A stretch of DNA of 25,684 nt from positions 1 through 25,684 of the forward strand of contig CALSCR010002622.1 of NCBI GenBank assembly GCA_943704495.1, in the 5' to 3' direction. Positions 1 to 9,727 of the stretch are shown piece by piece (the first letter of the stretch is position 1; each line of letters begins with the position of its first letter). Position numbers and translations under genes: made by a program. This DNA comes from Pigoraptor chileana (taxonomy: Eukaryota > Opisthokonta > Filasterea). The notes beneath the pieces are model-generated. The model searched no databases. It worked only from the letters and a program-made list of their open reading frames with translations, and was not told the DNA's origin.

Positions 1-67
<67 letters not shown>
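1..67. repeat. (GT)n microsatellite at the window edge
   Basis: An uninterrupted GT dinucleotide run of about 33 units starts at the first base, so its true left end lies outside the window. It is the purest of many GT/CA tracts here; the others lie mainly in introns (for example 1968-1989, 7148-7230, 7611-7680, 8655-8690, 14228-14245, 24855-24914). It can be read as repeated Cys-Val, but that reading is simple-sequence artefact. Confidence 0.98.
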
Positions 68-68
<1 letters not shown>

Positions 69-449
69 CTGTGTGTGATAATGAATGGAGACATCCCACC
101 AATCGCGTTGACCCCTAACCCTATCCCCACTCGCACCCAAACCGTTGCCATGCGAACTAGCCGAGAGCTCGCTTGCATCGGGCCACTGGAAAAAGTCACG
201 TGATATGATGCACGTGACATCGGTTTTGGATGTCCGGACGAGTCGGCAAGAAACAGATCAATATGACGATGTTGGTTACTTTGCCACAGATATACACAGT
301 AGACTGCAATAATGCCGTGTGCTGCACGAACATGAGCGAGGAAGGAACGTGTGGCTGAGTGAGGTTCGGCTATCAAGCGCACTGTGTGCCGTCGGGTCAC
401 TGACCTGCATCACGGGTCCACTAGTCTGCATCGCTGATCCCTAGCGGCA
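68..449 (+). promoter_or_regulatory. Upstream region of the CLC gene with a CACGTG pair
   Basis: This 380-bp stretch before the CLC start codon holds no gene that I can support. Two CACGTG palindromes lie at 197-202 and 211-216, the second as CACGTGAC, about 235-255 bp before the ATG at 450. Similar clusters occur upstream of other genes in the window, so I read them as candidate binding sites for a bHLH/bZIP-type factor (inference). No clear TATA box is seen. A short CCCTAACCCTA at 113-123 resembles telomere repeat but is under two units. Confidence 0.45.
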
Positions 450-3400
450 ATGGCGCGAATTCCACTGCCGTCGGTGGATGCGATCATCACATCCTGCTCT
501 GCGAATCCGCTGCTGAACGCCGCATTTTCACCGCCCGCATTGGACGCCGATGGCGCAGTCAATTGTGAGTCTGAAGATGCGCAACCCCTCGGAAGCAGTG
601 TCAGCGGGAGCACCGACACACACATCCACGGGCCGAACGTGGCGTATGCAAGCCAGATTCAGGTCTGCATTAACAGCGAGGATCGTGAAATAACTGCCGA
701 GTTATCGTCCGCAAAAGCATTTGGAAATACTTTTTCCGGTGTTCGTGTAGACGAGATGGACCTGAAGGTGGATGCAGCAAGTGCGAGCTTGACCTTCATT
801 GTGAATCCTTTGCTCAGTGATGCAGGCGGTGCGCACGTCGCTGAAGAGCGAGGTACTTTGCACTCCGACAGAGATGTTCGTGTGACAGTCAACGCGACTC
901 TTGATATTGGTGTTGACGACGGAGCTCGGTTCCCGCTCTCTGCGGCGGAGGTGGGCGCCATTTGTGAGCCGGAGTCGTCACTGCAGCCTGATGTTTGCAA
1001 AACGCACACGGTACACGCCTCTGGCACGATGCACGCTCACGACGCCGCGCCCCGTGACCAGCACATTGCCGGAGTGGGCGACGGCAGTGGACGCCTCGAT
1101 GGCGGGGCGGTGGACAGCATCGGCAACCCAGCGTGGCCCTCTGGGGCGCCGGTCGACAGCGATGAGCCCCCTGGGCGGCGCCCATCCGAGCTCGTGCATG
1201 CGTTGGTCAAGGATAATGTTGATGTGCGAGACAGCGTGTATCCCCGTGCAAAGGATCGAGGCAAGGCCAGTGCCGGCACCACTGGCCGTCACGTGACCTT
1301 TGCGACGCAACTGTCGACCCAGTACAGCGATTCGCTATTGACGGACGAGGAGCTAATGGTGCGTGTGTGCGAGTGTGAGACTGCGTGTAGCACGCGTGTA
1401 TGCCCTTTCGTGTGTGTGTATGTGCATATAGGACGGAGTGCGTGGGCATGTGTGTGTTCTGTATATATTCGCCTGAATGAGTTTGTATGCGTGCCTGTGA
1501 GAGGGTGTGGTTGCCACACGATTGCAATGGGACTAACCATGGTCGATTGAACGCATGTGTATGGCTCCATTTCACCACATGCGGCCATGTGTGTCCACAG
1601 TCGTTTGCCAAAAGCGATGCCGTGTGTCGTGCGTTGAAGCCGCCCGGTCGGTGGGTGGCGCCCTCGCTGCTGTTGGCGGAGATACCACGTGACTTTGCAC
1701 AATGCACCTGCGACTCGAAATGTCTTATTTGTGTTGTATGTGGAGCCCATGGCACAGCCCCCGCACTGACTTGACTTCAACCGCATTTGTGGAGTTTGTG
1801 TTGTTGCAATAGACTGCATGAATGTGACAATTATTGAGATTGTGTGTAATGCTATTGTGTTTTGTGTCATTGGGGAATCCAAAGGGCACGTGACTGAGCC
1901 ATCGATGTGGCTTCTCTCTCTCAGTTCTCTATCTTATGCCAGTAACTGTGTACACAGCAACTGACTTTGTGTGTGTGTGTGTGTGTGTGCGACTCGCGTG
2001 GATGACCAATACATTGACGATGTCTCATCGTATGCTCACCGGCGACTGCAGACGCATTCGCCAACACAAATACGCCGTCTATCTCGGCAAGGCCAGCGAG
2101 TTCCACTTGGGAGGTGACTCTGTCGTTTTTGCGCGATTTGGTGACTCTGTCGTATTTGCGCGATTTGGTGACTCTGTCGTATTTGCGCGATTTGGACCAC
2201 CATACTCTCACTGACCGATGAATCCAGGGCACTTTTGCGCAAATGCTTCATGATGAAATCAATGCCACATCAACTATCAGTAAGCGTCATGCTTGTATGC
2301 GCGGCTGAACATGCCTTGCCGTGTGCTGCTTGTGCTGTTTGTGCTGCAGACCGATTCCCGTTTCTGTCTCGAATGGATTTGTTCCTGGAAAAGTACCAGC
2401 TCAACTTCTTTGTCTTTCTGACGGTGCTTGGCATCCTCGTCGCCGCCGTCTGTTACGGTGGGTATCAGCGCCCGAATGCGTTGTTGTTGCTGTGCCCACG
2501 TGGACCTGCTGGCCATTCCAGTGTGCTATCAATGCACGGCTGTTACGTGACGTCATACATAAATACACTACGCACACGCATCACATGCACTCAGTAGCTC
2601 ATGCACCCTGTTATATGCGCATCATCGACGTGCATGCGCAGGCCTCGAGAAGCTTGTCTCGCTGCTGATATCCGGCGTCAACTCGCTCGTGTCGTCGGCG
2701 GGTCCCTGGGGATCGGAGTATGTTGTATTCGTCAGTGTAAACACTGCCCTGTTTGTCGTCGCCTTTTATGTGACGCAATACTTTGGGCCGACGGCGGCAG
2801 GCTCCGGCATTCCGGTGAGATCAATAGATGTATGGGGTCGGGTGACGCGAGCTGTGCGTGCGTTTTGCGTGTATGCGTGTGCATGCGTGCGCATTCGTGT
2901 GTTTGTTGGGATCCGTGTGTTTTGTGGGGATCACCATCTTTCATACTTGCCTTTCAACTGCTTCGATGGCAATAGACACACTCTGGGACTCATGCACCGT
3001 GAAGCACTGATGACCAATGCCGCTCTCAATGCCACCCAGCTCATGCAGCCCAATGACTTTGCTTCATTTGTCGCACAAATGCTCAACGCAGGAAATGAAA
3101 GCCGTTCTCTTTGGCGCAGAACTACCCGATTTGTTAACGCTGCGCACGGGGATGACCAAATTTGTTGCACTTGTGCTTGTGTCCGGCGCGCGCCTCTCGG
3201 TCGGGATGGAGGGTCCCTTTGTGCACATGTCGGCCGTCATTGCCACGTTCATGCTTGGCCTCCCCTTCTTCAGAAGTGAGTGCCTCTATCTGATGCGAAG
3301 GTACACAGCCCACGCACACGTCGGATCCTCTGCTGCAATACCCTTGTCGCGTGGGCAACTCCAAATGCCTTACTGTTGTGTGCTGTGGTGTTGAGCTCGC

Positions 3401-5940
3401 AATTGTTTAGGGAAGTCATAAAAAGTGTAATTTTTTTTGTATGCGCGAAACACGCAATGGAGTTTTGAAGCACCCAATCAGGACAGGGGTTGTCGAATGC
3501 CAGCCACTAATGGACGATTGTTTCCGCCGCAGGCCTTGCAATAGACTCGCTTCACCGCCGGCACGCACTCTCCGCGGCGTGCTCTGCGGGAGTGACGTCC
3601 CTTCTTCTTGCGCCAATGTCTGGTATTCTGTTTAGCGTGGAGGTGCGCATCTCGACATTGTGCCTGTTGTCGTGTGACGTGTGGTTTCACTCGCACATCC
3701 TCCTCCTACTGTAAGTGGGCACACTTGCCCACGCAACTGAGTTGCATCCTGCGACAGTGCGATGAATTCCAAATGTTTGCGAGCGCGCGCATTCAGTGAA
3801 ATTCCCTCTGTGCTGTGCAGGTGACTTCCATTTACTATCTCGTCAAGTGCTACTGGTACTCTGCCGTGGCGGCGGCCACAGCGGCCATAACGACGTGGTT
3901 GATGTACAAAGAGGCCGTCTTTCCGACGTCGCTCCCACCGGTGGGTGCGCTCCCGAGTCACTGCTCCACTTGGTCCATTTGGTCCACTTGTCGGCTTGAT
4001 TGCTCTCCCCAAGTGGAATGGCACTGGGCATCCGTCGTAACGAAGTGTGCATGAACCTCCTAACGCTGAAATGAGTGTCGTACATGTGACTGTGCTGCGT
4101 TCTTTTCCCCACTGGCCATCAGAGCCAAACTCCTCAGTCTGTTGGTGCCGATGGACGCATTTGTGCGCTTTTTTGAATATGAGCGCTGACGTGTTTCGCG
4201 CACTCGCACACTCGCAGTCGCCGTTTACTCGGAACGAATTCGTTGCTTTCATACTGATTGGCATTGTCGGCGGCGTCGGTGGAGCTCTGTTTGTGCGTCT
4301 TGTCGACCGCATGGCTGCCTTCCGCGCGTCCTATTTACCGCCAAAATCCAAACGACTCGCCGTGGTGTCTCTCGTTGTGGTGGTCGCCATGCTTGCGCTT
4401 CAGTTTCCGTGGACGTTTCTGCAGGAGTCCATTCAAGACCAAATTACCTTCCTTTTCAACGAGCCCGTGCTGGCTGGCGGCGCGTGGGGCGCCATGAACA
4501 CATACGGGGGCCTTGTCATCTCGCTTGTTGCGCGCTTCCTGTCGACGGCGGTGATGATCAACGTGCCCGTCCCGAGCGGCGTTCTCTTCCCGTCGCTGCT
4601 CATGGGCGCTTCGTTTGGGCGCCTGGTGGGGCAGATTGCACTCTCCATCGACGGATATTCAAATCCCGAAACGTAAGTGGATTTGGTTTCGATTTCGTCG
4701 CTCGTGTCATGGCTTGTTTCGACGCGTAATAATGAAGACGTCGTTATGGGCAGTGGCCGCTATGTAGTTGTGCGAGTGTGCGATTGTGTCGCTCTGTGCG
4801 AGTGTGTGCATGTGTAGATCGTGGCAATGTCGTTGTGACGCCCATTTTTGGCACACATTGAGAGTCGAGCAGCAGTGCATTCCCGCAAGGATACATGTCG
4901 GCACCCGACAGCTTACGCGCGCGCCATTTCACTTGCGCTCTTTTTTCTTTGTTTGGGGTGTGCCATTTCAGTTATGCGATTGTCGGGGCGGCGGCCTTCA
5001 TTGGGGGAGTGACGCGCGCAGTGTCGTCCGCCTTTGTCATCATGGAGCTGACGTGGCAGCAGAATGCAATGCTGCCTGTATTCGTTGCCGTTGTCTGTGC
5101 GATTGGGACTGGCAATCAGCTCTCCTTCTCCCTGTACGACGCAATGCGTATCAGGTGTGCCCTTTTGCCCTTACGTGATTGTTGTGTGTCTGTGTGTGCA
5201 TGTGTCAACACGATTGCTCACTACAGAAACCACAACCACTCGTCCGTCCACATGACATGTGCAGAAAGGGACTGCCGCACCCGCCCCCAGAGCGTCGCGA
5301 GTGGCCATCCGAGGCCACCGCAAAGGAGCTCATGATTGCGACGCCGCACTGCGTCCCAAAGCAGACCACGATGCGCTTTCTCGCGTCCCTCCTGGCATCC
5401 CCGAGCTCATCGCACTTCTCCTACCCCTTTGTAGACAGTGCGCACGCTATGACTCTGATTGGCGCGGTCGGCCGCGAGGGTCTTCTCCGTGCGTACGGAC
5501 GGTGGGCACGTGACTGGCTTCCGTCGATTGCGTCTGTGGGAAGGGACTTCAGCGGGGCGTCATTTGGGGACGATATGTTGGGCACCGATGTGTCATCGGG
5601 CGCGCGCTTGGATGCCTCATCGCCGGAAATGACGGCACCGTCGACGTCTTTCCCAATGGTTGAGACACCTCCCCCCCGCGCTGCAACCGGGAGTGCGACA
5701 GTAGGGCTGCCTGTACCTGGGCCCGATGTCACTTTGAATCTGCTCGACTACTGCATGCACGAGGACATCGACGTGAGCCCGGTGCAGGTGCCGACGGGCG
5801 CGTCCATGGGCGACGTGCAGGAGATGCTCTCGCTGCTTGGGGCGGAGCGGCTGATTGTCGTCGCAAGGGGCGGGCGCATGGCCGGCATCATCACGCGGAA
5901 AATGTTCCTTGCCGAAATGAACGCCGCCGATTGGAACTGA
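450..5940 (+). CDS. CLC-family chloride channel with two C-terminal CBS domains (12 exons)
   Basis: Exons: 450-1358, 1601-1688, 2052-2113, 2228-2279, 2350-2457, 2642-2814, 3092-3275, 3533-3642, 3821-3940, 4218-4672, 4972-5154, 5265-5940. All phases agree, giving 1039 aa. Seen: the selectivity motif GSGIPEMK is split by an intron (residues 460-467). GMEGPFVH carries the gating glutamate E504. FSVEVTSIYY has valine (V563) where exchangers carry the proton glutamate. GVLFPSLLMGASFGRLVG is the third signature, and SLYDAMRI holds the conserved anion-coordinating tyrosine (Y809). The last exon encodes two CBS domains, the second ending near residue 1037. Known: CLC proteins are dimeric membrane chloride channels or Cl-/H+ antiporters, and CBS domains tune gating, often by binding nucleotides. 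The valine and the E-M-K after GSGIP match the animal ClC-1/2 plasma-membrane branch, so a channel is inferred. The first 303 residues are one Ala/Asp/Ser-rich exon with no domain I recognise. Exons 2-4 rest mainly on phase agreement and are the least certain part. Confidence 0.9.
1968..1989. repeat. (GT)n tract in CLC intron 2
   Basis: A GT dinucleotide run of about 11 units lies in the 363-nt second intron (1689-2051). The rest of that intron shows no conserved coding or RNA feature that I recognise. Confidence 0.85.
2113..2193 (+). repeat. Three tandem copies of a 27-bp unit spanning the exon 3 splice donor
   Basis: Units lie at 2113-2139, 2140-2166 and 2167-2193. Copies 2 and 3 are identical and copy 1 differs at one base. 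Each begins with GGTGACTC, so the donor GT used at 2114 recurs at 2141 and 2168. The unit is 27 nt, and in the exon's frame it reads VTLSFLRDL or VTLSYLRDL with no stop until TGA at 2220-2222. Use of a downstream donor would therefore add 9 or 18 residues without a frame change (inference). Confidence 0.9.
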
Positions 5941-5980
5941 CACACGCGGGCGCACGTGCCTAATGTGGGCTGTGTGTCTG

Positions 5981-6007
5981 TGTGGGCTGTGTGGGCTGTG
6001 TGGGCTG
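5981..6007. repeat. Short tandem repeat, 9-bp unit x3, in the CLC 3' flank
   Basis: TGTGGGCTG occurs three times head to tail, with a further copy at 5964-5972. It lies 40 bp past the CLC stop codon, in the 240-bp gap shared with the convergent metalloprotease gene. Confidence 0.85.
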
Positions 6008-6150
6008 TGGATCAGACTATGCCGTAGGTTCCTGTATGACCAACCACAGCAGTGCAAGTCACGTGTTTGGTTGATTTGCTGTTTTATATAATATTGTGAC
6101 GACACAAATGGCGAGGGAATGAGGATTCACGGCTCGCCTTCGGGGCAGAG

Positions 6151-6170
6151 ACCACGTGAGACCACGTGAG
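6151..6170. repeat. Tandem ACCACGTGAG x2 between convergent genes
   Basis: Two identical 10-bp units, each containing CACGTG, are followed by the partial copy ACCGCG. They sit just past the stop codon of the metalloprotease gene, so they are in a 3' region rather than a promoter for it. Confidence 0.8.
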
Positions 6171-6180
6171 ACCGCGTCGC

Positions 6181-9100
6181 TCAGACCGACAGTGGGCCCT
6201 TGTTGCACCCGTCATTCACCGTCTCCCACTTTGTAAGCTCCGCGCGGTACTCTGCAAATACTTTCCGCCACATCTGCGCGTCGTCGGCTGCATCCGGGGG
6301 CAGGAGCACCGGTTTCGACGGGGGCGACGGCTGCGACCTGCCGGCGGATGTAACAGAACTGACACGGTACGAGTAGAGGACGCCCGGCACAGCAGTGACA
6401 TCGACAAACTGTGTATCTGCCACGACGGGGTTGCGCGATGAAGAAAATGCGGGCGTGCGCTCTACTTCATACCGCAGGTCGCTGGCAATGCCCGACCGGA
6501 TGGAGCGGAACCACGTGACATTCACCGAACGGTCACGTGCCACCTCCGCCGTGGGCGTGAAGACTACCGGCGCGGGGTTGGCTGTGGGGGGGGAGAGGAG
6601 ATGTAGGAATTATCAGTGTTTTGAAGTTGCGGGACTAGTATGCACAGCCGCCATGCGTTGCATTGCACTGCTACATTGCCACTGTTGCGCATGCGCGGGG
6701 CGTACCCTGGTGCGTCCACTGCTGGTAGTAGAGGTCGACGTAGCAGCGCATGCGTCCGTGCTGCTGCGGAGTGAAGTGCCGGTCAATGCCCCTTGCGGTG
6801 CACTCGGTGTCGCTGGCGTATCCTGCCCACACAATGAAATCGATCGGGAAATTCAACCCAGTTGTGGGCACACGTACGTCGAGTGCTGTAGACCCTTAGA
6901 CCGCACACTCTATGATGCAAGCACCAGGGCCACGGGTGCCACTCACCCATAACGTTTGCGTACGGCGCATTGACCCACTGCTTCCCCATCATGCAGTCCA
7001 GACACGGCTCATTCGGATCACTGGGGCACGCGGTCGGCACCGGCTCACTGCACGAAAAGCTGATGACGTCACCACGAAAGCAGCGGTTAGTCTGTGCCCT
7101 CTCGCCCACGTGAGCACAACTGAATCCATGAAAACAGGACATGCGATGCACACAAACACACACACACACATGCACGCACGCACAAATACACACACATACA
7201 CACACATACACATACATGCACACATACACACCTCCGGGGTGTTGGCCGGGTGTCTGCACAAAAGTCCCCCGTCCAATCTGAGCTCATGTCTAAGAACGAC
7301 GACGGCAGCTGTTCATAGCAGAGAAACCCCGATCCGTTCACCGAAATGCGTCGCACACAGTGCCTTTGTAGGTGATGTGTGTGAGTTTTTGTGTGTGCGC
7401 GCGTGCGTGCATGCATAAATGTGGGTCAGTGAGGACGCAGTGCATGTGATAGTGTGCGAATGCTGAGCATGTAGAGAGCACTCCCCCCACGAAATCGGTG
7501 CAAAAGGCTCACCAGGTTCAAAATAGCCCTTGCTTTGCAGGTCTTTGGCGATGTCGGCCGAATCGCTCAATCCAACGTGCGTGTGAAGCAGGCCTGTGTG
7601 CGTATGTGCGTGCGTGAGTGCGTGCGTGTGTGTGCATGCGCGTGTGTGTGTATGTGTGAGTGAGTGAGTGATAGAGTGTTTGCAGATAGCGTGTGTGATA
7701 ATGCAGCAAATCGTGTGGCATGTTGGTGGCGGGTTGACAGCGCACGTGACTGCAGCCCACCAAGAACATGACCGTACTCGTGCGGTGCCGTGTACTGTCC
7801 AGGACCCCACACAGTTGCGGAAAATATGACACCTCCAAGCGGAGTGAATACCTGTCCGTTGCATTGAGCATACAATTTGAAGTGGGTCAATGGCGACTGT
7901 GTGTGTGCGAACACAAGAGAGAGCGCGTGCGCGTGCACTTCTCACATTCAGCGGGTGGCATTCAGCGGGTGGCATGAACAAGCACAGACAGCACATCCCA
8001 CCGTCTCTTCCCAGGGAAATGTCGCGGATCCCATCGTGGACACTTTCACGCCGGGTTCGATGTAGAAGGGCGATACAAACTGGTTCATGTGGTTCGATCC
8101 GCTGTCGTTTATGATTTCTTTCAATTCATTTCGGTCGAGCCAATTGCGATGTGGGGACTTTGGGTCACGGCACGTCCCTGCCGTCGCCGTGAGACTACAT
8201 GGCGCACACAAAGCAGGAGGGGAACACGTAGGATGTCACGTGCTTGCAAGGATGCTGACGGGTCATCCGCTGCCCAGTCGAGTTGGTATCACCATGAAAA
8301 AAAAATCGCTTGCAGTTGGAAACAGACTCACCAGCAGTCGCCCCGATCCCACTCATACTTGTTGAAGTTGCACGCCGGGTCGCACACGCCGTCCGCAGCT
8401 GTCTTGAGGCATGTGCGCCCGTGACCTTCGGGGATGGCTGCGCACACGCACGCGCAGTCGTTGTTTGGATTTTCCGTCATCGCACCATATGTGCACGTGG
8501 TCGGATCGCACAATTCCTGGTCGTCGCACATTGCGTTGACGCCCGTTCCATCGCCGCCGTCAAAACCCGAAAATGCACCCATGCATTCCTGATCAAGACA
8601 TGGGGACAAGTGAGATCCCAGTCAGTGCCAGCGTGCGCCAATCGCACGGTTGTGTGCGTGTATGTGTGTGTGTGTGTGTGCTTGCGTGCATGAATGTGCG
8701 TCTATTTGTGTGCATGTCTGCAGAGTAAGCGCGCGTGCGTGTGTGTGTTTGTGCGCGTTGAACAGTGAGGGTGATAGTTATGAGCCTTACAATGTCAAAC
8801 ACGCCGTTGCCAACTTGTTCTGGCTTGCAGATATTGCTGGGAAGGAGGGCGCCGTAGCTGTCGCCGTCGTGTGGGAAGGCAGTTTGTTTAAAATAACAAA
8901 ACACATGTAGCATAAGTAACTGCGATGCTTCCACTCGAAAAAAGCCAGAAGAGCGTAAAAACGCAAAAAATGGGGACGACAAGCAAACGCGAAACATTTG
9001 CAAGATAAGAGTGCCGGATTCAAGCCAATGCCGGCTAAGTGGAGACAAGATACGGGAGACAATGCAGACGCCCCACCGCAGGCGTGACATGTTGACATTG

Positions 9101-9727
9101 CTGATTTCGTAGTCGAAAGTGAGCCCAACGGGAACAAAGAACGAGTTCACGAGGGCAATCTGGCCTTGCGTATCGGAATCGGGGAGTATTGGGTTCTCTC
9201 CATCGTCGTCCGCAATAATGTGGACTCGCAGTTCTGCAGCCCAAAATCCAATGGTCGAATGCCAATGTGTGCCACGTGAGTGTATGTACAAAGCAGCAAT
9301 AGATGCGCGTGAAGCTGTGAGCACGCTGTAATGAGCGGCAACAGCGCATGACCAGCTCACTTATGTTGGCGCTTTCCAGGCGCTCCTGCTCCAGCGCCGT
9401 CCTGTATGCATCGCGCATCTGGGGATTGTCGCACAACGTCCCTTTGTTGTACCAGCACTTGGGCGACGGAAGCTCTGTCTGAATGGGAGTGGTGGTAATC
9501 AGTGCCGCAAGCTCATCATCTTCATCCGCATCCTTTTCGACGCTGCGTCGCCTGCGTGCCATGAGAATCGCATCCTGCTGTGACTTGGTGTGTGTTCCGC
9601 ACCAATCGTGTCGGACAGGCCGATCACTGGGTCCACCTCCAGAGTGTGCAAGGGATGCAGTGACCTGAAGTGCGATGAAGAGAGTGGCTAGTACCACGCC
9701 ACCCTTGGCACACAGGGGAACATGCAT
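6181..9727 (-). CDS. Secreted pappalysin (PAPP-A-type, M43B) metalloprotease with internal Lin-12/Notch repeats and a C-terminal FnIII-like domain (11 exons)
   Basis: Exons in order: 9727-9361, 9233-9077, 8857-8791, 8588-8332, 8194-8002, 7851-7761, 7593-7491, 7363-7228, 7091-6947, 6885-6706, 6581-6181; phases agree, 698 aa. The start is the ATG before a hydrophobic signal peptide (residues 1 to about 27). ARRRRS nearby could be a furin-type site. Known for the family: pappalysins are extracellular zinc endopeptidases, and PAPP-A cleaves IGF-binding proteins. Seen: LRVHIIADDDGENP opens the catalytic fold. Two Lin-12/Notch-like repeats follow (about 183-205, ending FDGGDG, and 262-283, ending WDRGDCC). 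Then come TCRDPKSPHRNWLDRNELKE and SATFPWE, the zinc motif HEYGHVLGLLHTH (371-383), GDFCADTRPTP, a Met-turn candidate NVM (503-505), and HFTPQQHGRMRCYVDLYYQQW, close to human PAPP-A as I remember it. Residues about 566-665 look like a fibronectin type III domain. No laminin-G or sushi modules are present. The exon 7 end is the least sure junction: a stronger donor at 7512 breaks phase. Confidence 0.9.
7148..7230. repeat. (CA)n-rich tract in metalloprotease intron 8
   Basis: An imperfect CA/TACA dinucleotide tract fills most of the 136-nt intron between exons 8 and 9 (intron 7092-7227). It is read as (GT)n on the coding strand, starting right at the GTATGT donor. Confidence 0.85.
8655..8690. 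repeat. (GT)n-rich tract in metalloprotease intron 3
   Basis: An imperfect GT run lies in the intron between the exons encoding the two halves of the first Notch-like repeat (intron 8589-8790). Confidence 0.8.

Noticed and set aside
113-123. CCCTAACCCTA, resembling telomere repeat, next to a long GT run
   Set aside because: Fewer than two units, with no further repeats nearby; not evidence of a chromosome end.
3-203. Open frame of repeated Cys-Val at the window start
   Set aside because: It is the (GT)n microsatellite read as codons.
4650-4665. ATTCAAATCCC, resembling a tRNA B-box
   Set aside because: It lies in a CLC coding exon, with no A-box or cloverleaf around it.
6166-6952. Plus-strand frames over the end of the metalloprotease gene
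   Set aside because: Antisense of the FnIII-like and FTPQQHGRM-encoding exons, which match the family on the minus strand.
6181-9727. Leishmanolysin (M8/GP63) as an alternative call for the metalloprotease
   Set aside because: The third zinc histidine follows at the standard short metzincin spacing (HEYGHVLGLLH), and the Notch repeats and GDFCADTRPTP block fit pappalysins; M8 has a long insert there.
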